NCBI GenBank assembly: GCA_937957915.1
Contig: CALGNZ010000047.1
Coordinates: 1 to 64,000 of the forward strand
Direction of reading: 5' to 3'
Source of the DNA: an uncultured Granulosicoccaceae bacterium
GTDB lineage: Bacteria > Pseudomonadota > Gammaproteobacteria > Granulosicoccales > Granulosicoccaceae
DNA: 64,000 nucleotides
In this document: piece after piece, positions 1-12,886 of the stretch
Layout: the number at the start of each line of letters is the position of its first letter
Position numbering within the stretch: the stretch's first letter is position 1
The notes under the pieces: generated by a model
Database searches by the model: none
What the model saw: only the letters and a program-made list of their open reading frames with translations
Told to the model about the DNA's origin: nothing
Program-made: the position numbers and the translations under genes

Positions 1-17
1 TTCCTGGATGTCGAAAA

Positions 18-1409
<1,392 letters not shown>

Positions 1410-1465
1410 TTAATCACTTATTAGGTGCTAATTATTTAAAAGTAATCTGTTGTATAACTGCAGTC

Positions 1466-2329
1466 TTATACAGCGGCGGCGCCGCCAACGATCTCGGATA
1501 TTTCCTGAGTAATCGCAGCCTGACGTGCCTTGTTGTAGACCAGTTGCAGGTTATCAATGATGTCGCCAGCGTTGTCAGTGGCACTTTTCATTGCCACCAT
1601 CCTTGCTGCCATCTCACAAGCTGTGTTTTCAACAACCGCCTGATAAACGATAGATTCGATGTAACGCTTCATGAGTTCATCAAGCACTGCTTTGGAATCT
1701 GGCTCGTAGAGGTAATCCCAGTGATGTGACAATCGCTCGTCGGTATCCGGCACTGTAGGTACCAGTTGCTCGACTTTAGGCGCCTGAGTCATGGTATTAA
1801 CGAAGTCGTTTTCTACCAAATACAAACGATCAAGCCGGCCTTCGTCGTAGGCATCCAGCATAACTTTGATGGTGCCGGTGATTTCTGCAAGTTTGGGGGC
1901 ATCACCCAGATCTGACTTTTCTGCCACCACATTACTGCCAAGGCGTTTGAAAAAGCTCTGTGCCTTTTTGCCGATTGTGCAGACATCTATTTCAACGCCG
2001 GCTTCTGAATACTCTTTCATCGAAGCAACTGCTTTTTTGAAAGCATTGATATTCAGACCACCACAAAGTCCACGGTCAGTTGAAACCACGATGTAGCCAA
2101 CACGAGCAACCTCTGTCTTCTCTATTAGATAGGGGTGCTTGTATTCAACGTTACCGGCAGCAAGGTGCCCAACGACATTGCGAATCTTGGTTGCGTAGGG
2201 ACGTGCCGCCTGCATGCGATCCTGCGCTTTGCGCATTTTGCTTGCGGCGACCATTTCCATCGCTTTGGTGATCTTCTGAGTATTTTGAATACTCTTGATC
2301 TTGGTGCGTATCTCTTTAGCGCCAGCCAT
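1466..2329 (-). CDS. atpG: F1Fo ATP synthase subunit gamma
   Basis: Central rotor shaft of F1 (287 aa). The N terminus [20 protein letters not shown] and the C-terminal helix ([19 protein letters not shown]) form the antiparallel coiled coil that turns inside the alpha3beta3 ring. The family signature near the C terminus ([12 protein letters not shown]) is present and the length is typical. It sits between atpA (33 bp upstream) and atpD, the standard order, and is co-transcribed with them on the minus strand. Confidence 0.97.
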   Translation of the reverse strand: MAGAKEIRTKIKSIQNTQKITKAMEMVAASKMRKAQDRMQAARPYATKIRNVVGHLAAGNVEYKHPYLIEKTEVARVGYIVVSTDRGLCGGLNINAFKKAVASMKEYSEAGVEIDVCTIGKKAQSFFKRLGSNVVAEKSDLGDAPKLAEITGTIKVMLDAYDEGRLDRLYLVENDFVNTMTQAPKVEQLVPTVPDTDERLSHHWDYLYEPDSKAVLDELMKRYIESIVYQAVVENTACEMAARMVAMKSATDNAGDIIDNLQLVYNKARQAAITQEISEIVGGAAAV

Positions 2330-2362
2330 GTCTTTCTCTCAGAGTTCCGAAAAAACGACTAA

Positions 2363-3904
2363 CTAGTAGACGCCGTTGGCAACAAAGTCATCGATAGCGG
2401 CTTTTATACCGGATTCGATATCGTCGTTGTAGTCGCCCTTCTCGTTAATCTTGTCAAGGATGCCCTGATGACCGGATCGAACATGGGCGTGCAGCCCTTC
2501 TTCAAATGGTACGACTTTGTTGAGTTCAAGATTATCGAGGTATCCTTCATTTGCGGCATAAAGCGAAATAGCCATTTCACCGACATTGAGAGGCGAATAC
2601 TGCTTCTGCTTCATGAGCTCGGTTACCCGCTGGCCACGCTCAAGTTGCTTACGAGTTGCTTCGTCGAGATCAGATGCAAACTGTGCAAATGCCGCGAGTT
2701 CACGATACTGAGCCAGTGCCAGTCGAATACCACCACCGAGTTTCTTAATGATCTTTGTCTGTGCCGCGCCACCTACACGAGACACCGAGAGACCCGCGTT
2801 GATCGCTGGGCGTATACCGGCGTTGAACAGATCGCTCTCGAGGAAGATCTGGCCATCGGTAATTGAAATTACGTTGGTTGGTACGAAGGCCGATACATCA
2901 CCTGCCTGCGTTTCAATGATTGGCAGCGCAGTCAGTGATCCGGTTTTACCTTTTACCCGACCGTTGGTTTCTTTCTCCACGTAAGCTTCACTAACTCGTG
3001 CAGCACGCTCAAGCAAACGCGAGTGAAGGTAGAAAACGTCACCAGGATATGCTTCACGCCCTGGCGGACGACGTAGCAGCAAGGAAACCTGACGATAGCC
3101 CCAAGCCTGTTTGGTCAGGTCATCATAGACGATCAATGCGTCTTCGCCGATATCGCGGAAGTACTCACCCATTGAACAACCGGAATAGGGTGCAATGAAG
3201 TTCATCGCCGCTGATTCAGATGCACCAGCTGCAACAATGATTGTGTTGTCCAGCGCACCATGCTCTTCGAGTTTTGTCACAACGTTAGCAATTGTTGATT
3301 GCTTTTGGCCAACAGCTACGTAGATACATTTAATGCCAGTGTCTTTCTGGTTGATGATCGCATCGATTGCAACCGCTGTTTTACCCGTTTGTCTGTCACC
3401 GATGATCAGTTCGCGCTGACCACGTCCAATTGGCACCATGGAGTCAATAGACTTCAGTCCGGTTTGAACCGGCTGATCTACTGACTTACGCCAAATAACA
3501 CCAGGTGCTACTTTTTCGATTGGTGACGTTTGCTCAGTCGCAACAGGACCTTTGCCATCAATAGGCTCACCCAGTGCATTAACCACTCGGCCAAGAAGCT
3601 GCGGGCCAACAGGTACTTCCAGAATTTTGCCAGTACAACGAACTTTGTCACCTTCAGTGATGTGTCCGTATGAACCCAGAATTACCGCACCTACTGAATC
3701 GCGTTCAAGGTTCAGGGCCAGACCGTAAGTATCGCCAGGGAATTCGATCATTTCGCCGGACATCACGTCAGTCAGACCATGGATACGAACAATACCGTCA
3801 CTGAGGCTTACGATGGTACCTTCGGTGCGCGCCTCTGATGACGCCTCGAAGTTACCTATCCGCTCTTTGATCAGCTCGCTGATTTCAGATGGGTTGAGTT
3901 GCAT
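2363..3904 (-). CDS. atpA: F1Fo ATP synthase subunit alpha
   Basis: Non-catalytic alpha subunit (513 aa), which binds nucleotide at the regulatory sites of the alpha3beta3 hexamer. The N terminus [16 protein letters not shown] is typical. The Walker A segment [13 protein letters not shown] lies near residue 170, and the signature around [17 protein letters not shown] near residue 370. Full length and without irregularity. Placed between atpH and atpG as in other gammaproteobacteria. Confidence 0.98.
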   Translation of the reverse strand: MQLNPSEISELIKERIGNFEASSEARTEGTIVSLSDGIVRIHGLTDVMSGEMIEFPGDTYGLALNLERDSVGAVILGSYGHITEGDKVRCTGKILEVPVGPQLLGRVVNALGEPIDGKGPVATEQTSPIEKVAPGVIWRKSVDQPVQTGLKSIDSMVPIGRGQRELIIGDRQTGKTAVAIDAIINQKDTGIKCIYVAVGQKQSTIANVVTKLEEHGALDNTIIVAAGASESAAMNFIAPYSGCSMGEYFRDIGEDALIVYDDLTKQAWGYRQVSLLLRRPPGREAYPGDVFYLHSRLLERAARVSEAYVEKETNGRVKGKTGSLTALPIIETQAGDVSAFVPTNVISITDGQIFLESDLFNAGIRPAINAGLSVSRVGGAAQTKIIKKLGGGIRLALAQYRELAAFAQFASDLDEATRKQLERGQRVTELMKQKQYSPLNVGEMAISLYAANEGYLDNLELNKVVPFEEGLHAHVRSGHQGILDKINEKGDYNDDIESGIKAAIDDFVANGVY

Positions 3905-3959
3905 TTATGTCGTCCTCTAGATAATTCTGTTCTGGCAAATGTCGGTGTAGTAATACAGC

Positions 3960-4496
3960 TTAAGCGCTGAGGTTACTGCCAAGCTGCTCGAGCTTGCCTT
4001 TTACTGAACCGTCAATTACCACATCGCCCGCTCTAATGATGGCGCCGCCTATCAGCGACTCATCAATCGTGTTGACGATATCAATTTTCTTGTTGAACTT
4101 GCGCTCAAGGGAGGTGGCAAGCTTGGCGCGATAGTTATCATCGAGCGCTATGGCGGAAATGACGGTGGCTTGCAGCGTACCTTCATCTTCGGCTCTGTAT
4201 TCGTCAAACAGGGTTGCGATGGAACCCATCAAACCCAGGCGCCCGTTTTCAGCCAGTAGTCTAACTGCGTTGGCACCTTCGCTATCGAGTTTGTCGCCAG
4301 CGATCTTCTCGATCATTCCGGCTCGCTCGACAGCAGTCGTGTTAGGTTGCTCAAGTACCGTTGCGACATTCTTGTCCGCGACTACCGCAGACAAGAATTT
4401 CAGTCGCTCGGACCAGGCATCAAAGCTTGCGCCTTTTTTTGCTAACTCAAAAATGGCCTTTGCGTAAGGCCGCGCTGCAGTGACGTTCTCTGACAT
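3960..4496 (-). CDS. atpH: F1Fo ATP synthase subunit delta
   Basis: Delta subunit (178 aa), the peripheral-stalk cap that ties the b-subunit dimer to the top of F1. The N terminus SENVTAARPYAKAIFELAKK and the C-terminal block DESLIGGAIIRAGDVVIDGSV, in which IGG-x6-GD-x2-IDGS is the family signature, are both present. It lies 10 bp downstream of atpF and 55 bp upstream of atpA, in conserved order. Confidence 0.97.
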   Translation of the reverse strand: MSENVTAARPYAKAIFELAKKGASFDAWSERLKFLSAVVADKNVATVLEQPNTTAVERAGMIEKIAGDKLDSEGANAVRLLAENGRLGLMGSIATLFDEYRAEDEGTLQATVISAIALDDNYRAKLATSLERKFNKKIDIVNTIDESLIGGAIIRAGDVVIDGSVKGKLEQLGSNLSA

Positions 4497-4506
4497 GAGT
4501 ATGGTC

Positions 4507-4977
4507 CTAGATCTTGGCGATCAAGTCGTCAAGGATGCTGGCGTGAGCATTGGCGTCTACTTCGCGCTTGAGAATTTTCTCAGCACCTGACACCGCAACG
4601 GCAGAAACCTGCTGTCGAAGGCTCTCTCTCGCGCTGACCACTTCCTGCTCAAGTTCAGCCTGAGCGCTGACCTTGAGACGATCGCTTTCGCTGGTAGCAG
4701 TTTTCTTTGCGTCTTCAACGATATCGTTGCCGCGCTTTTGCGCTTGAGACACAATTTCTGCCGCCTGATTGCGTGCTTCGGCAAGAATGGTATCTGCCTC
4801 GGCTTTCGCTTCTTCTTCTGCTTGCGCGCTCTTTTCTGCGGCGGCCAGACCTTCGGCAATAGTTGCCTGTCGCTCACGCATTGCTGCGATCAACGGCGGC
4901 CACACGAACTTCATGCAAAACCACACGAAGCCTGCAAACGCGATTGCCTGTCCGATAAGGGTAAGATTAATATTCAC
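4507..4977 (-). CDS. atpF: F1Fo ATP synthase subunit b
   Basis: Peripheral stalk subunit b (156 aa). One N-terminal transmembrane helix (about residues 5-25, starting [20 protein letters not shown]) is followed by a long charged, alanine-rich helix that dimerises as a coiled coil reaching up to the delta subunit. The length equals that of the enterobacterial protein, and there is a single b gene, not a b/b' pair. Positioned between atpE and atpH. Confidence 0.97.
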   Translation of the reverse strand: MNINLTLIGQAIAFAGFVWFCMKFVWPPLIAAMRERQATIAEGLAAAEKSAQAEEEAKAEADTILAEARNQAAEIVSQAQKRGNDIVEDAKKTATSESDRLKVSAQAELEQEVVSARESLRQQVSAVAVSGAEKILKREVDANAHASILDDLIAKI

Positions 4978-5021
4978 CCGGTTATCTCCTGCGGTTCGGG
5001 AAGGTTACGAACGAAGTTCGA

Positions 5022-5327
<306 letters not shown>

Positions 5328-5335
5328 TTAAAAAA

Positions 5336-6208
<873 letters not shown>

Positions 6209-6228
6209 TTACAATACTTGGAATTCTT

Positions 6229-6612
6229 TTAGCGATTCGATAGCAAAGGCGTCAGCCAAACTGCCATCTGAACCATGATGAACCCGCCAAATAATGCTGC
6301 AACATTCAGCGTTTTCAGATATTTGAACACTACCGCGAAGATCAATGCGGTCATAACTAGCTTGATTGCCTCACCCGAGTAAAACGCCCGCAATATCATT
6401 TGCGCAGATCTCGCGCCCGAATATTTAAAAGTTCGATAGGCGAAATACAGATTAGGAAGCAAGCTGGCGAGTCCCCCCGCCGCTGCCGACAATGCAGCGT
6501 TTATTCCAAAAGGTAACAAAGCCATTGGGAATATCGCTGCGATCGACAGTTGGATCAATAACAAACGCCGAATAACGGCCATGTGCGGTGAGCGATTTGC
6601 CATCCAGCACAC
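6229..6612 (-). CDS. atpI: ATP synthase accessory protein I
   Basis: Small hydrophobic protein (127 aa at the longest start) with four predicted membrane segments, occupying the atpI position as first gene of the operon. AtpI family members assist c-ring assembly and are poorly conserved, so the assignment rests on position, size and hydrophobic pattern (e.g. GGLASLLPNLYFAYRTF, shared by the family). Met codons at residues 4 and 11 are alternative starts. A strong promoter lies about 70 bp upstream. Confidence 0.85.
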   Translation of the reverse strand: MCWMANRSPHMAVIRRLLLIQLSIAAIFPMALLPFGINAALSAAAGGLASLLPNLYFAYRTFKYSGARSAQMILRAFYSGEAIKLVMTALIFAVVFKYLKTLNVAALFGGFIMVQMAVWLTPLLSNR

Positions 6613-6680
6613 TCCATTACTATATAGACTATTAAATGCGTTCCGTTGCGGTAAAATACAAGCCCTGCAATCGACGCGGG

Positions 6681-6709
6681 AGTATAAAGAGGCACCACTC
6701 AGTGGTCAA
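6681..6709 (-). promoter_or_regulatory. Predicted sigma-70 promoter of the atp operon
   Basis: Reading the minus strand, a -35 box TTGACC (6709-6704) is separated by 17 bp from a -10 box TATACT (6686-6681). This is close to the sigma-70 consensus with ideal spacing. It lies about 70 bp upstream of atpI in the 174-bp space after parB, so it most likely drives the whole ATP synthase operon independently of parAB. Prediction from sequence only. Confidence 0.7.
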
Positions 6710-6786
6710 GTAATATGCCAAATTTACACTTACATTATTGGTAGTACGCGAACTGGAAAATTCGAGATCTCCAGATACGGTACCGC

Positions 6787-7722
6787 TTATTGAATGTGGG
6801 AAAGTATACCGTCGAGTTCATCCAGAGAATTGTAGTCGATCGTCACACTGCCCTTGCTGTTTGCGCCGTGATTAATATTCACCCGCGCCCCAAGTTTGTC
6901 GGACAACTCTGTTTCCAGCGCCTTGATATGACTATTGTAACGAGCATCTGCCGTGCTGACTTTCTTTTTTGCAGTGGCTTTGCCGTGCAACCCCTCCCTG
7001 ACCAGTTTTTCCGTAGCACGCACACTCAGGCCCTCGGCATAAACTTTCATCGCAAGCAGGTGTTGATCAGACGGATCCAGGCTTAGCAATGCTCTGGCGT
7101 GGCCCATCTCAAGCTTCCCTTCTGCCAACAAATTGGCGACACGTTCATCAAGCTCCAGCAGGCGCATCAGGTTGGTGACCGCAGCGCGTGAGCGACCAAC
7201 GGCATCAGCCACGGACTGATGAGTCATTTTAAATTCGTCTTTTAGTCGTTGTAGTGCACGAGCTTCCTCGAGCGGATTGAGATCCTCGCGTTGAATGTTC
7301 TCAATCAGGGTAACCGCCGCCACTGCGCTGTCATCCATTTCGCGAATAATAGCCGGAATTACCTCAAGCCCGGCCAACTGCGCTGCACGCCAGCGCCGCT
7401 CTCCTGCTATTAGCTCATAGCCACCACCGCGCTTTCGCAACAGCACTGGCTGGATCAGGCCCTGCGCGGAAATTGAATCAGCCAGTTCCTGCAGTGCCGT
7501 TTCATCGAAGTGCACTCGAGGTTGGTAAATTCCTCGTGTAATTGCCTCCAGGGGTACCTCACTAACCGCATCTGTGTTTTTTTGCGGGCTCGAGTCCTGA
7601 GACGAGGGATTTTCACCAGCAGGCCCGGCTGTGGCCTCCGGTGCCGCGAGGTCGACGCCTTCCAGCAAGGCACCCAGTCCACGCCCCAGTCCACTTTTTT
7701 TTAATCTCGACAATTTATTCAA
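6787..7722 (-). CDS. parB: Chromosome partition protein ParB
   Basis: CTPase/DNA-binding protein (311 aa) that loads at parS and spreads to form the partition complex used by ParA and by condensin loading. The N terminus has the ParA-interacting stretch KSGLGRGLGALLEG. The CTP-binding region includes GERRWRAAQLAG, and a helix-turn-helix (MTHQSVADAVGRSRAAVTNLMRLL) follows at about residues 170-195. The C-terminal dimerisation region is present. It follows parA by 8 bp. Two parS-like sites lie in recF on the other side of oriC. Confidence 0.96.
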   Translation of the reverse strand: MNKLSRLKKSGLGRGLGALLEGVDLAAPEATAGPAGENPSSQDSSPQKNTDAVSEVPLEAITRGIYQPRVHFDETALQELADSISAQGLIQPVLLRKRGGGYELIAGERRWRAAQLAGLEVIPAIIREMDDSAVAAVTLIENIQREDLNPLEEARALQRLKDEFKMTHQSVADAVGRSRAAVTNLMRLLELDERVANLLAEGKLEMGHARALLSLDPSDQHLLAMKVYAEGLSVRATEKLVREGLHGKATAKKKVSTADARYNSHIKALETELSDKLGARVNINHGANSKGSVTIDYNSLDELDGILSHIQ

Positions 7723-7730
7723 CCCTGCAA

Positions 7731-8606
7731 TTAGACACTGGGGGCGACCCTGTTTTCCGGTTCGGCACCAGGCTCTTTTGGATGTTGTTCCGATTCTGCA
7801 GAACGCTCCTGCTGAGCGCCTTGTTGCAAGGCCGCCTGCCGGCTGACTTCGCGACGAATGATTTCGCCAGCCAGTGCCAGATAGGCTATCGACCCACGTG
7901 ATGATTTGTCATAGTAAACGATTGGCTGACCGAAACTCGGGGCCTCTGCGAGCCGGGTATTACGGGGTATGATGGTTCGGTAGACCTTTGATTCAAAGTG
8001 CTCGATCAACTGGTTCGACACCTCGTGCCCCAATTTTAACCTGCCATCGAACATTGTACGCAGTATACCTTCGATACCCAGTTTCGGATTCACCGATGCC
8101 TGCACCTGCTTGATGGTTCGCAACAGGGAAGATAACCCCTCCAGCGCGTAATACTCGCACTGCATCGGAATCAATACACCCTGCGCTGCAACAAATGCAT
8201 TGAGCGTCAGAACATTGAGCGATGGTGGACAGTCAATATAGATGTATTCATATTTGTCTGACACCTCCGCCAGGGCCTGCGCCAAACGACGCTCACGGCC
8301 GCGCTGGGGCATTAACTGTACTTCAGCGGCCGTGAGGTCAGCATTGCTGGGAAGCACATCGTATTTGACATGCTCTGGCGAGCAGATAGCTTCCTCGCAA
8401 CTGCAACCGCCCAGCAGCACATCACAGACACTCAGTTCAAGGCTTTCTTTTTCTACGCCTGATCCGGTGGTGGCGTTGCCCTGGGGATCCATATCGACCA
8501 GTAGCACACTGCGCTGGGTTTCTCCAAGAGCCGCGGACAGATTGATTGCTGTGGTGGTTTTGCCAACACCACCTTTTTGATTCGCTATCGCTATTACTTT
8601 GGCCAT
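7731..8606 (-). CDS. parA: Chromosome partition ATPase ParA
   Basis: Walker-type ATPase (291 aa) that forms a DNA-bound gradient to segregate origins. The deviant Walker A motif KGGVGKTTTAINL is at residues 10-22, Walker A' is in VLLVDMDPQGN near residue 40, and Walker B is in YIYIDCPPSLN near residue 120. The final ~30 residues (glutamine, glutamate and serine rich, ending PENRVAPSV) extend beyond the usual fold and look disordered. It lies downstream of rsmG and immediately upstream of parB, as in most gammaproteobacterial origin regions. Confidence 0.96.
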   Translation of the reverse strand: MAKVIAIANQKGGVGKTTTAINLSAALGETQRSVLLVDMDPQGNATTGSGVEKESLELSVCDVLLGGCSCEEAICSPEHVKYDVLPSNADLTAAEVQLMPQRGRERRLAQALAEVSDKYEYIYIDCPPSLNVLTLNAFVAAQGVLIPMQCEYYALEGLSSLLRTIKQVQASVNPKLGIEGILRTMFDGRLKLGHEVSNQLIEHFESKVYRTIIPRNTRLAEAPSFGQPIVYYDKSSRGSIAYLALAGEIIRREVSRQAALQQGAQQERSAESEQHPKEPGAEPENRVAPSV

Positions 8607-8659
8607 GGGATTCCCGTTTCGGCGGCCAAACGAATATCGTCAGGTTGCGCCCCGAACGC

Positions 8660-9370
8660 CTAAACTGCGCCCTTTTGCAATATTACTATGTTGCGTTGTG
8701 CGGTTTCACCGGGTACGAACAATTTCTCTGATCTGGTCACAGTAAATTCGCTGCCGTTAGCCAGTTGCACAGATAGGGCACTGATGCCTGGTTCTGTTTC
8801 CAGTGGCTTACCTATCATCGCTACTATTTGACCGTTCGGCGCCAACAGATGTTCTGTTACCTCGCACAGTTTGTCTATCGATGAAAAAGCTCTGGCGACT
8901 ATTATGTCGTACCCCTCTTCTTTTATCAGTGATTCGACACGCGCATGTTTGACGGTAACATTGCCCAGTCCAAGCGAGCTGGCTGCAAACAGCATAAATC
9001 GAGTTTTTTTTAGCACGCTATCGATCAACGTTACATTCAGGTGAGGTTTGATGAGCGCCAGCGGTATACCTGGCAGACCTGCACCCGATCCGACATCGAG
9101 CAGTGTCTGCCCGTGAATGTAGTTTGCGATAGACAGTGAGTCGAGCAAATGACGACCAATCATTTGTTCCGGGTTACGGATAGCGGTCAGGTTGTGAGTT
9201 TTATTCCACTTATGCAGTGTTGTGACATATTGCACCAGTTTTTGCTGGTCAGCCTCTGCCACCACAAGATCCATCTGTGCAAGGCCGCTGGCCAGTTGAA
9301 CCTGCAGCTGCTCACTGTAGCTCGCACCGCTATCCGGCTTTATCATCTCAGGCACGCTTGCCACCAACAA
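8660..9370 (-). CDS. rsmG: 16S rRNA (guanine527-N7)-methyltransferase RsmG
   Basis: SAM-dependent methyltransferase (236 aa) acting on G527 of 16S rRNA (also called GidB). The SAM-binding loop is LLDVGSGAGLPGIPLAL at about residues 90-106, preceded by LTAIRNPEQMIGRHLLDSL. The family block VARAFSSIDKL follows. It starts 6 bp after mnmG ends, so it is co-transcribed with it. A Met at residue 9 is an alternative start. Confidence 0.96.
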   Translation of the reverse strand: MLVASVPEMIKPDSGASYSEQLQVQLASGLAQMDLVVAEADQQKLVQYVTTLHKWNKTHNLTAIRNPEQMIGRHLLDSLSIANYIHGQTLLDVGSGAGLPGIPLALIKPHLNVTLIDSVLKKTRFMLFAASSLGLGNVTVKHARVESLIKEEGYDIIVARAFSSIDKLCEVTEHLLAPNGQIVAMIGKPLETEPGISALSVQLANGSEFTVTRSEKLFVPGETAQRNIVILQKGAV

Positions 9371-9376
9371 ATGGCT

Positions 9377-11272
9377 TTAACCGGCATGAGCCGCACGGGT
9401 CATTTCCTGTTTTTTCAAACTGACCAGTATCAGGGACACTGCCGCAGGAGTGACACCCGGAATTCGCGCCGCCTGACCCACAGTAGCCGGCCGCTGTTCT
9501 ATGAGCTTTTGTTTGACCTCAGACGACAGACCTGACACTTCCTGATAATTGAGTGATGGCGGAATGAGGGTGTCGGTGTTGCGTCGTTGTTTTTCAACTT
9601 CATTGAGTTGTCGGTCAATGTACCCCTGATAGCGGACCTGAATCTCGACTTGCTCGAGCACGGCCGGATCGCTGCAGGTTATGTTCTTTGGAAAAAGCTC
9701 GTGGAGCCCCTCGCAAGACAACTCCGGCCGGCGCAGCAGCTCAAGAGCAGTCTGATCTTTTTGCACCGGCACCTCAAAACGACTGGCAATAGCTTTCGCC
9801 GCATCGCTGTCGGCTTTGACAAACCAGCTGGATAATTCATCGCGAGTTGAATCTATTTGCTCACACTTTTTTGAAAAGCGGACCCAGCGCGGTTCTGCCA
9901 CCAACCCCAGTTGATAGCCACGTTCGGTAAGCCTGAGGTCGGCGTTGTCTTCACGCAGCATCAATCGATATTCAGCACGGCTGGTGAACATTCGATAAGG
10001 CTCCAGTGTGCCGCGAGTAATCAAGTCATCAATTAACACACCGATGTAAGCTTCGTCACGTCGCGGTGTCCAGGGATCTTGGTCCTGTACCTGACGTGCT
10101 GCATTCATCCCTGCAATCAAGCCTTGCGCGGCTGCTTCCTCGTAACCGGTGGTTCCATTGATCTGACCAGCAAAATACAGATTATTAACGAAGCGGGTTT
10201 CAAGGGACGGTTTTAAATCACGCGGGTCGAAAAAATCGTATTCGATCGCGTAGCCTGCGCGTGTGATATGTGCATTCTCAAATCCCTTAATGCTGTGCAC
10301 ATAGTCAATTTGCACCTCAAAAGGCAAACTGGTGGAAATGCCATTGGGATAGACTTCATGGGTATTCAGCCCTTCAGGTTCAATAAAAATCTGATGCGAA
10401 TTACGATCGGCAAAGCGCACGACTTTGTCTTCAATTGACGGGCAGTAACGTGGACCTACACCTTCAATATTGCCGGAGTACATCGCAGACCGATTTAAAT
10501 TACTGCGTATTATCTCGTGGGTTTTCTCATTGGTGTGGGTGATATGACACACCGTTTGCTGTGGATGATCAGCGGTTGACCCAAGATAGGAAAACACCGG
10601 ACGCGGTGTATCTCCAGGTTGTTCTTCGAGTTCGCGGTAATCAATCGTACGATTATCGATGCGTGGCGGCGTACCGGTTTTTAACCGCGCAACGCGAAAT
10701 GGCATGTCGCGCAGACGATCGGCAAGTGCTATAGAGGGCGCATCTCCTGCTCTGCCACCGGATTGTTGTACATCGCCGATATGAATTTTTCCGCCTAAAA
10801 ATGTACCCACTGTCAACACAACAGTGTGACTGCGAAACTGCAAACCAGATTCAGTTACCACACCGCAGCAGCGATCCCCCTCCATGATCAGATCATCGAC
10901 CCCCTGCTGAAAAATTCTTAAATTGGGCTGATTCTCGACAGCTTGTCGAATTGCTGCGCGATAGAGCTGCCGGTCAGCCTGCGCCCGCGTTGCCCGAACC
11001 GCCGGTCCTTTACGCCTGTTGAGCGTGCGGATATGGATACCGGCAGCGTCCGCGGCGATCGCCATTACACCGCCAAGTGCGTCTATTTCCTTAACCAGGT
11101 GGCCCTTGCCAATTCCGCCGATGGCGGGGTTACAACTCATTTGCCCAATCGTTTCAATATTGTGCGTCAGCAGCAAAGTGCTGGCACCGATACGGCTTGA
11201 CGCAAGCGCAGCTTCTGTACCGGCGTGGCCGCCACCAACCACTATTACGTCGTAAAAGTTATCTTTATTCAT
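9377..11272 (-). CDS. mnmG: tRNA uridine-5-carboxymethylaminomethyl modification enzyme MnmG
   Basis: FAD- and folate-dependent enzyme (631 aa, also GidA) that works with MnmE to install the cmnm5 or nm5 group at wobble uridine 34. The N-terminal FAD site is [19 protein letters not shown]. The family signatures around [15 protein letters not shown] (near residue 275) and [17 protein letters not shown] (near residue 370) are present. Normal length. First gene of the mnmG-rsmG-parA-parB run, while its partner mnmE lies 202 bp upstream on the same strand. Confidence 0.97.
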   Translation of the reverse strand: MNKDNFYDVIVVGGGHAGTEAALASSRIGASTLLLTHNIETIGQMSCNPAIGGIGKGHLVKEIDALGGVMAIAADAAGIHIRTLNRRKGPAVRATRAQADRQLYRAAIRQAVENQPNLRIFQQGVDDLIMEGDRCCGVVTESGLQFRSHTVVLTVGTFLGGKIHIGDVQQSGGRAGDAPSIALADRLRDMPFRVARLKTGTPPRIDNRTIDYRELEEQPGDTPRPVFSYLGSTADHPQQTVCHITHTNEKTHEIIRSNLNRSAMYSGNIEGVGPRYCPSIEDKVVRFADRNSHQIFIEPEGLNTHEVYPNGISTSLPFEVQIDYVHSIKGFENAHITRAGYAIEYDFFDPRDLKPSLETRFVNNLYFAGQINGTTGYEEAAAQGLIAGMNAARQVQDQDPWTPRRDEAYIGVLIDDLITRGTLEPYRMFTSRAEYRLMLREDNADLRLTERGYQLGLVAEPRWVRFSKKCEQIDSTRDELSSWFVKADSDAAKAIASRFEVPVQKDQTALELLRRPELSCEGLHELFPKNITCSDPAVLEQVEIQVRYQGYIDRQLNEVEKQRRNTDTLIPPSLNYQEVSGLSSEVKQKLIEQRPATVGQAARIPGVTPAAVSLILVSLKKQEMTRAAHAG

Positions 11273-11474
11273 ATCGGGATTACCTTACGGGAATCAGCCT
11301 GCGAGTGTCTCTGTTCTTGTCACAATAAATCATTGAGGTCGACAGCGCACTGCACAGTTTTATTGAGTGTACTTCTAATGATGAACAACGATCAGTATTC
11401 GCAGTATAAACTCAACGCTGGCGGCTAACGCCCTCGCAAACCCGAGGACTTGCTTTGGCAGCGAGATCTATCAG

Positions 11475-12809
11475 CTACTTGCCAATACAGAAACGTCCAA
11501 ATATTTCGCCGAGCAAGTCATCACTGCCAAACTCTCCAGTAATCAGATTCAACTGATCCTGAGCCATGCGCAAATCCTCTGCAGCCAATTCGCCAGCACC
11601 CGTTCCGGTTACATGCTCGTTGGCTGACAGCCCAAGTTGGCGGACGGCCTGCAACGCATCAATGTGCCTTCGTCGTGCCATGAAAGCACCTTCCGGCGTC
11701 GACGTAAATCCCGCTACCTGCTTCAAATGCGAGCGCAGCTGATCGATTCCATGGCCGGTTTTGGCAGACAGATAAATCTCGGAAACCAGACTGTCCGGGT
11801 TGGCGATCGGTGGTTCATGCAAATCAGTTTTGTTGAATACCCAGGTAACCGCAATATCGATCGGCAGGCCCTGCAACAGGTCTTTGTCGATACCCTGCCC
11901 CGCCTCTCTGACAGCCAGAATATGATCGGCACTCTCAATTTGCTGACGGGCCCTTCGAATACCTTCCTGTTCTACTTTATCGTGAGTTTCGCGCAACCCT
12001 GCAGTGTCCACGATATGCACTGGCAATCCATCTATAACGATTATTTCTCGCAATAAGTCCCTCGTGGTGCCGGGCACATCTGTGACAATGGCACTGTCTT
12101 CACCGGTGAGGGAATTCAGTAAACTTGATTTACCGACATTCGGTGCACCAACTATAACAACGGTGATGCCATCTCGCATAAGCCTGCCTTCCGTTGCACG
12201 TGACAACAGGCTATCGATAGATTTATTCAGTGCAGTCAGGCGATCAGCCAGCTCGCTATCAGCCAGGAAATCTATTTCTTCTTCCGAAAAATCCAGCGCG
12301 GCTTCAATGTAGACGCGAGCATCGATCAGTTGATCCCTGATTACGGCCACCCCTCTTGAAAACTCACCGCGTAACGATTCAACAGCGGCACGAGCAGCTT
12401 CACGACTATTGCTCTCGATAAGGTCTGCAACGGCTTCTGCCTGTGCAAGATCCATTTTGTTGTTTAAAAAAGCACGCTCGGTGAATTCCCCCGGTCGCGC
12501 CAGTCTTGCGCCTTCTGCAATGACAGTATCGAGGAGTTGATCAAGCACAAATCCGTTGCCATGTGCCTGCAGTTCAAGCACATCTTCGCCGGTATAGGAA
12601 TCGGGACGATTAAAGTAGATCGCAATACCCTGATCTATGGTGTCGCCGTCTTGCCCGTGCAGGTCAAGGTAGTGGGCCTGCCTTGGCTGAAGGTCTTGCC
12701 CTGTTATTGACTTTGCTACCTGTTGCGCAAGCGGGCCACTGACTTTGACAACACCAATGGCCCCCTGCCCGCGCGGTGTTGCCACTGCTGCTATTGTGTC
12801 AGAGGCCAC
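11475..12809 (-). CDS. mnmE: tRNA modification GTPase MnmE
   Basis: GTPase (444 aa, also TrmE), partner of MnmG. The N-terminal folate-binding domain begins with TIAAVATPRGQGAIGVVKVSG. The inserted G domain has G1 GAPNVGKSSLLN near residue 220, G2/G3 in VTDVPGTTRD and VDTAGLRET, and NKTD near residue 335. The C terminus ends FCIGK, retaining the catalytic Cys of the family. Between yidC and mnmG, in conserved order. Confidence 0.97.
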   Translation of the reverse strand: MASDTIAAVATPRGQGAIGVVKVSGPLAQQVAKSITGQDLQPRQAHYLDLHGQDGDTIDQGIAIYFNRPDSYTGEDVLELQAHGNGFVLDQLLDTVIAEGARLARPGEFTERAFLNNKMDLAQAEAVADLIESNSREAARAAVESLRGEFSRGVAVIRDQLIDARVYIEAALDFSEEEIDFLADSELADRLTALNKSIDSLLSRATEGRLMRDGITVVIVGAPNVGKSSLLNSLTGEDSAIVTDVPGTTRDLLREIIVIDGLPVHIVDTAGLRETHDKVEQEGIRRARQQIESADHILAVREAGQGIDKDLLQGLPIDIAVTWVFNKTDLHEPPIANPDSLVSEIYLSAKTGHGIDQLRSHLKQVAGFTSTPEGAFMARRRHIDALQAVRQLGLSANEHVTGTGAGELAAEDLRMAQDQLNLITGEFGSDDLLGEIFGRFCIGK

Positions 12810-12886
12810 GGTTTACTACGGTTCGCCTAAGCAATTCGTACCAAGATTCTTTGGCTGATACAGGTGCAAAACTGTTGCAAACGATG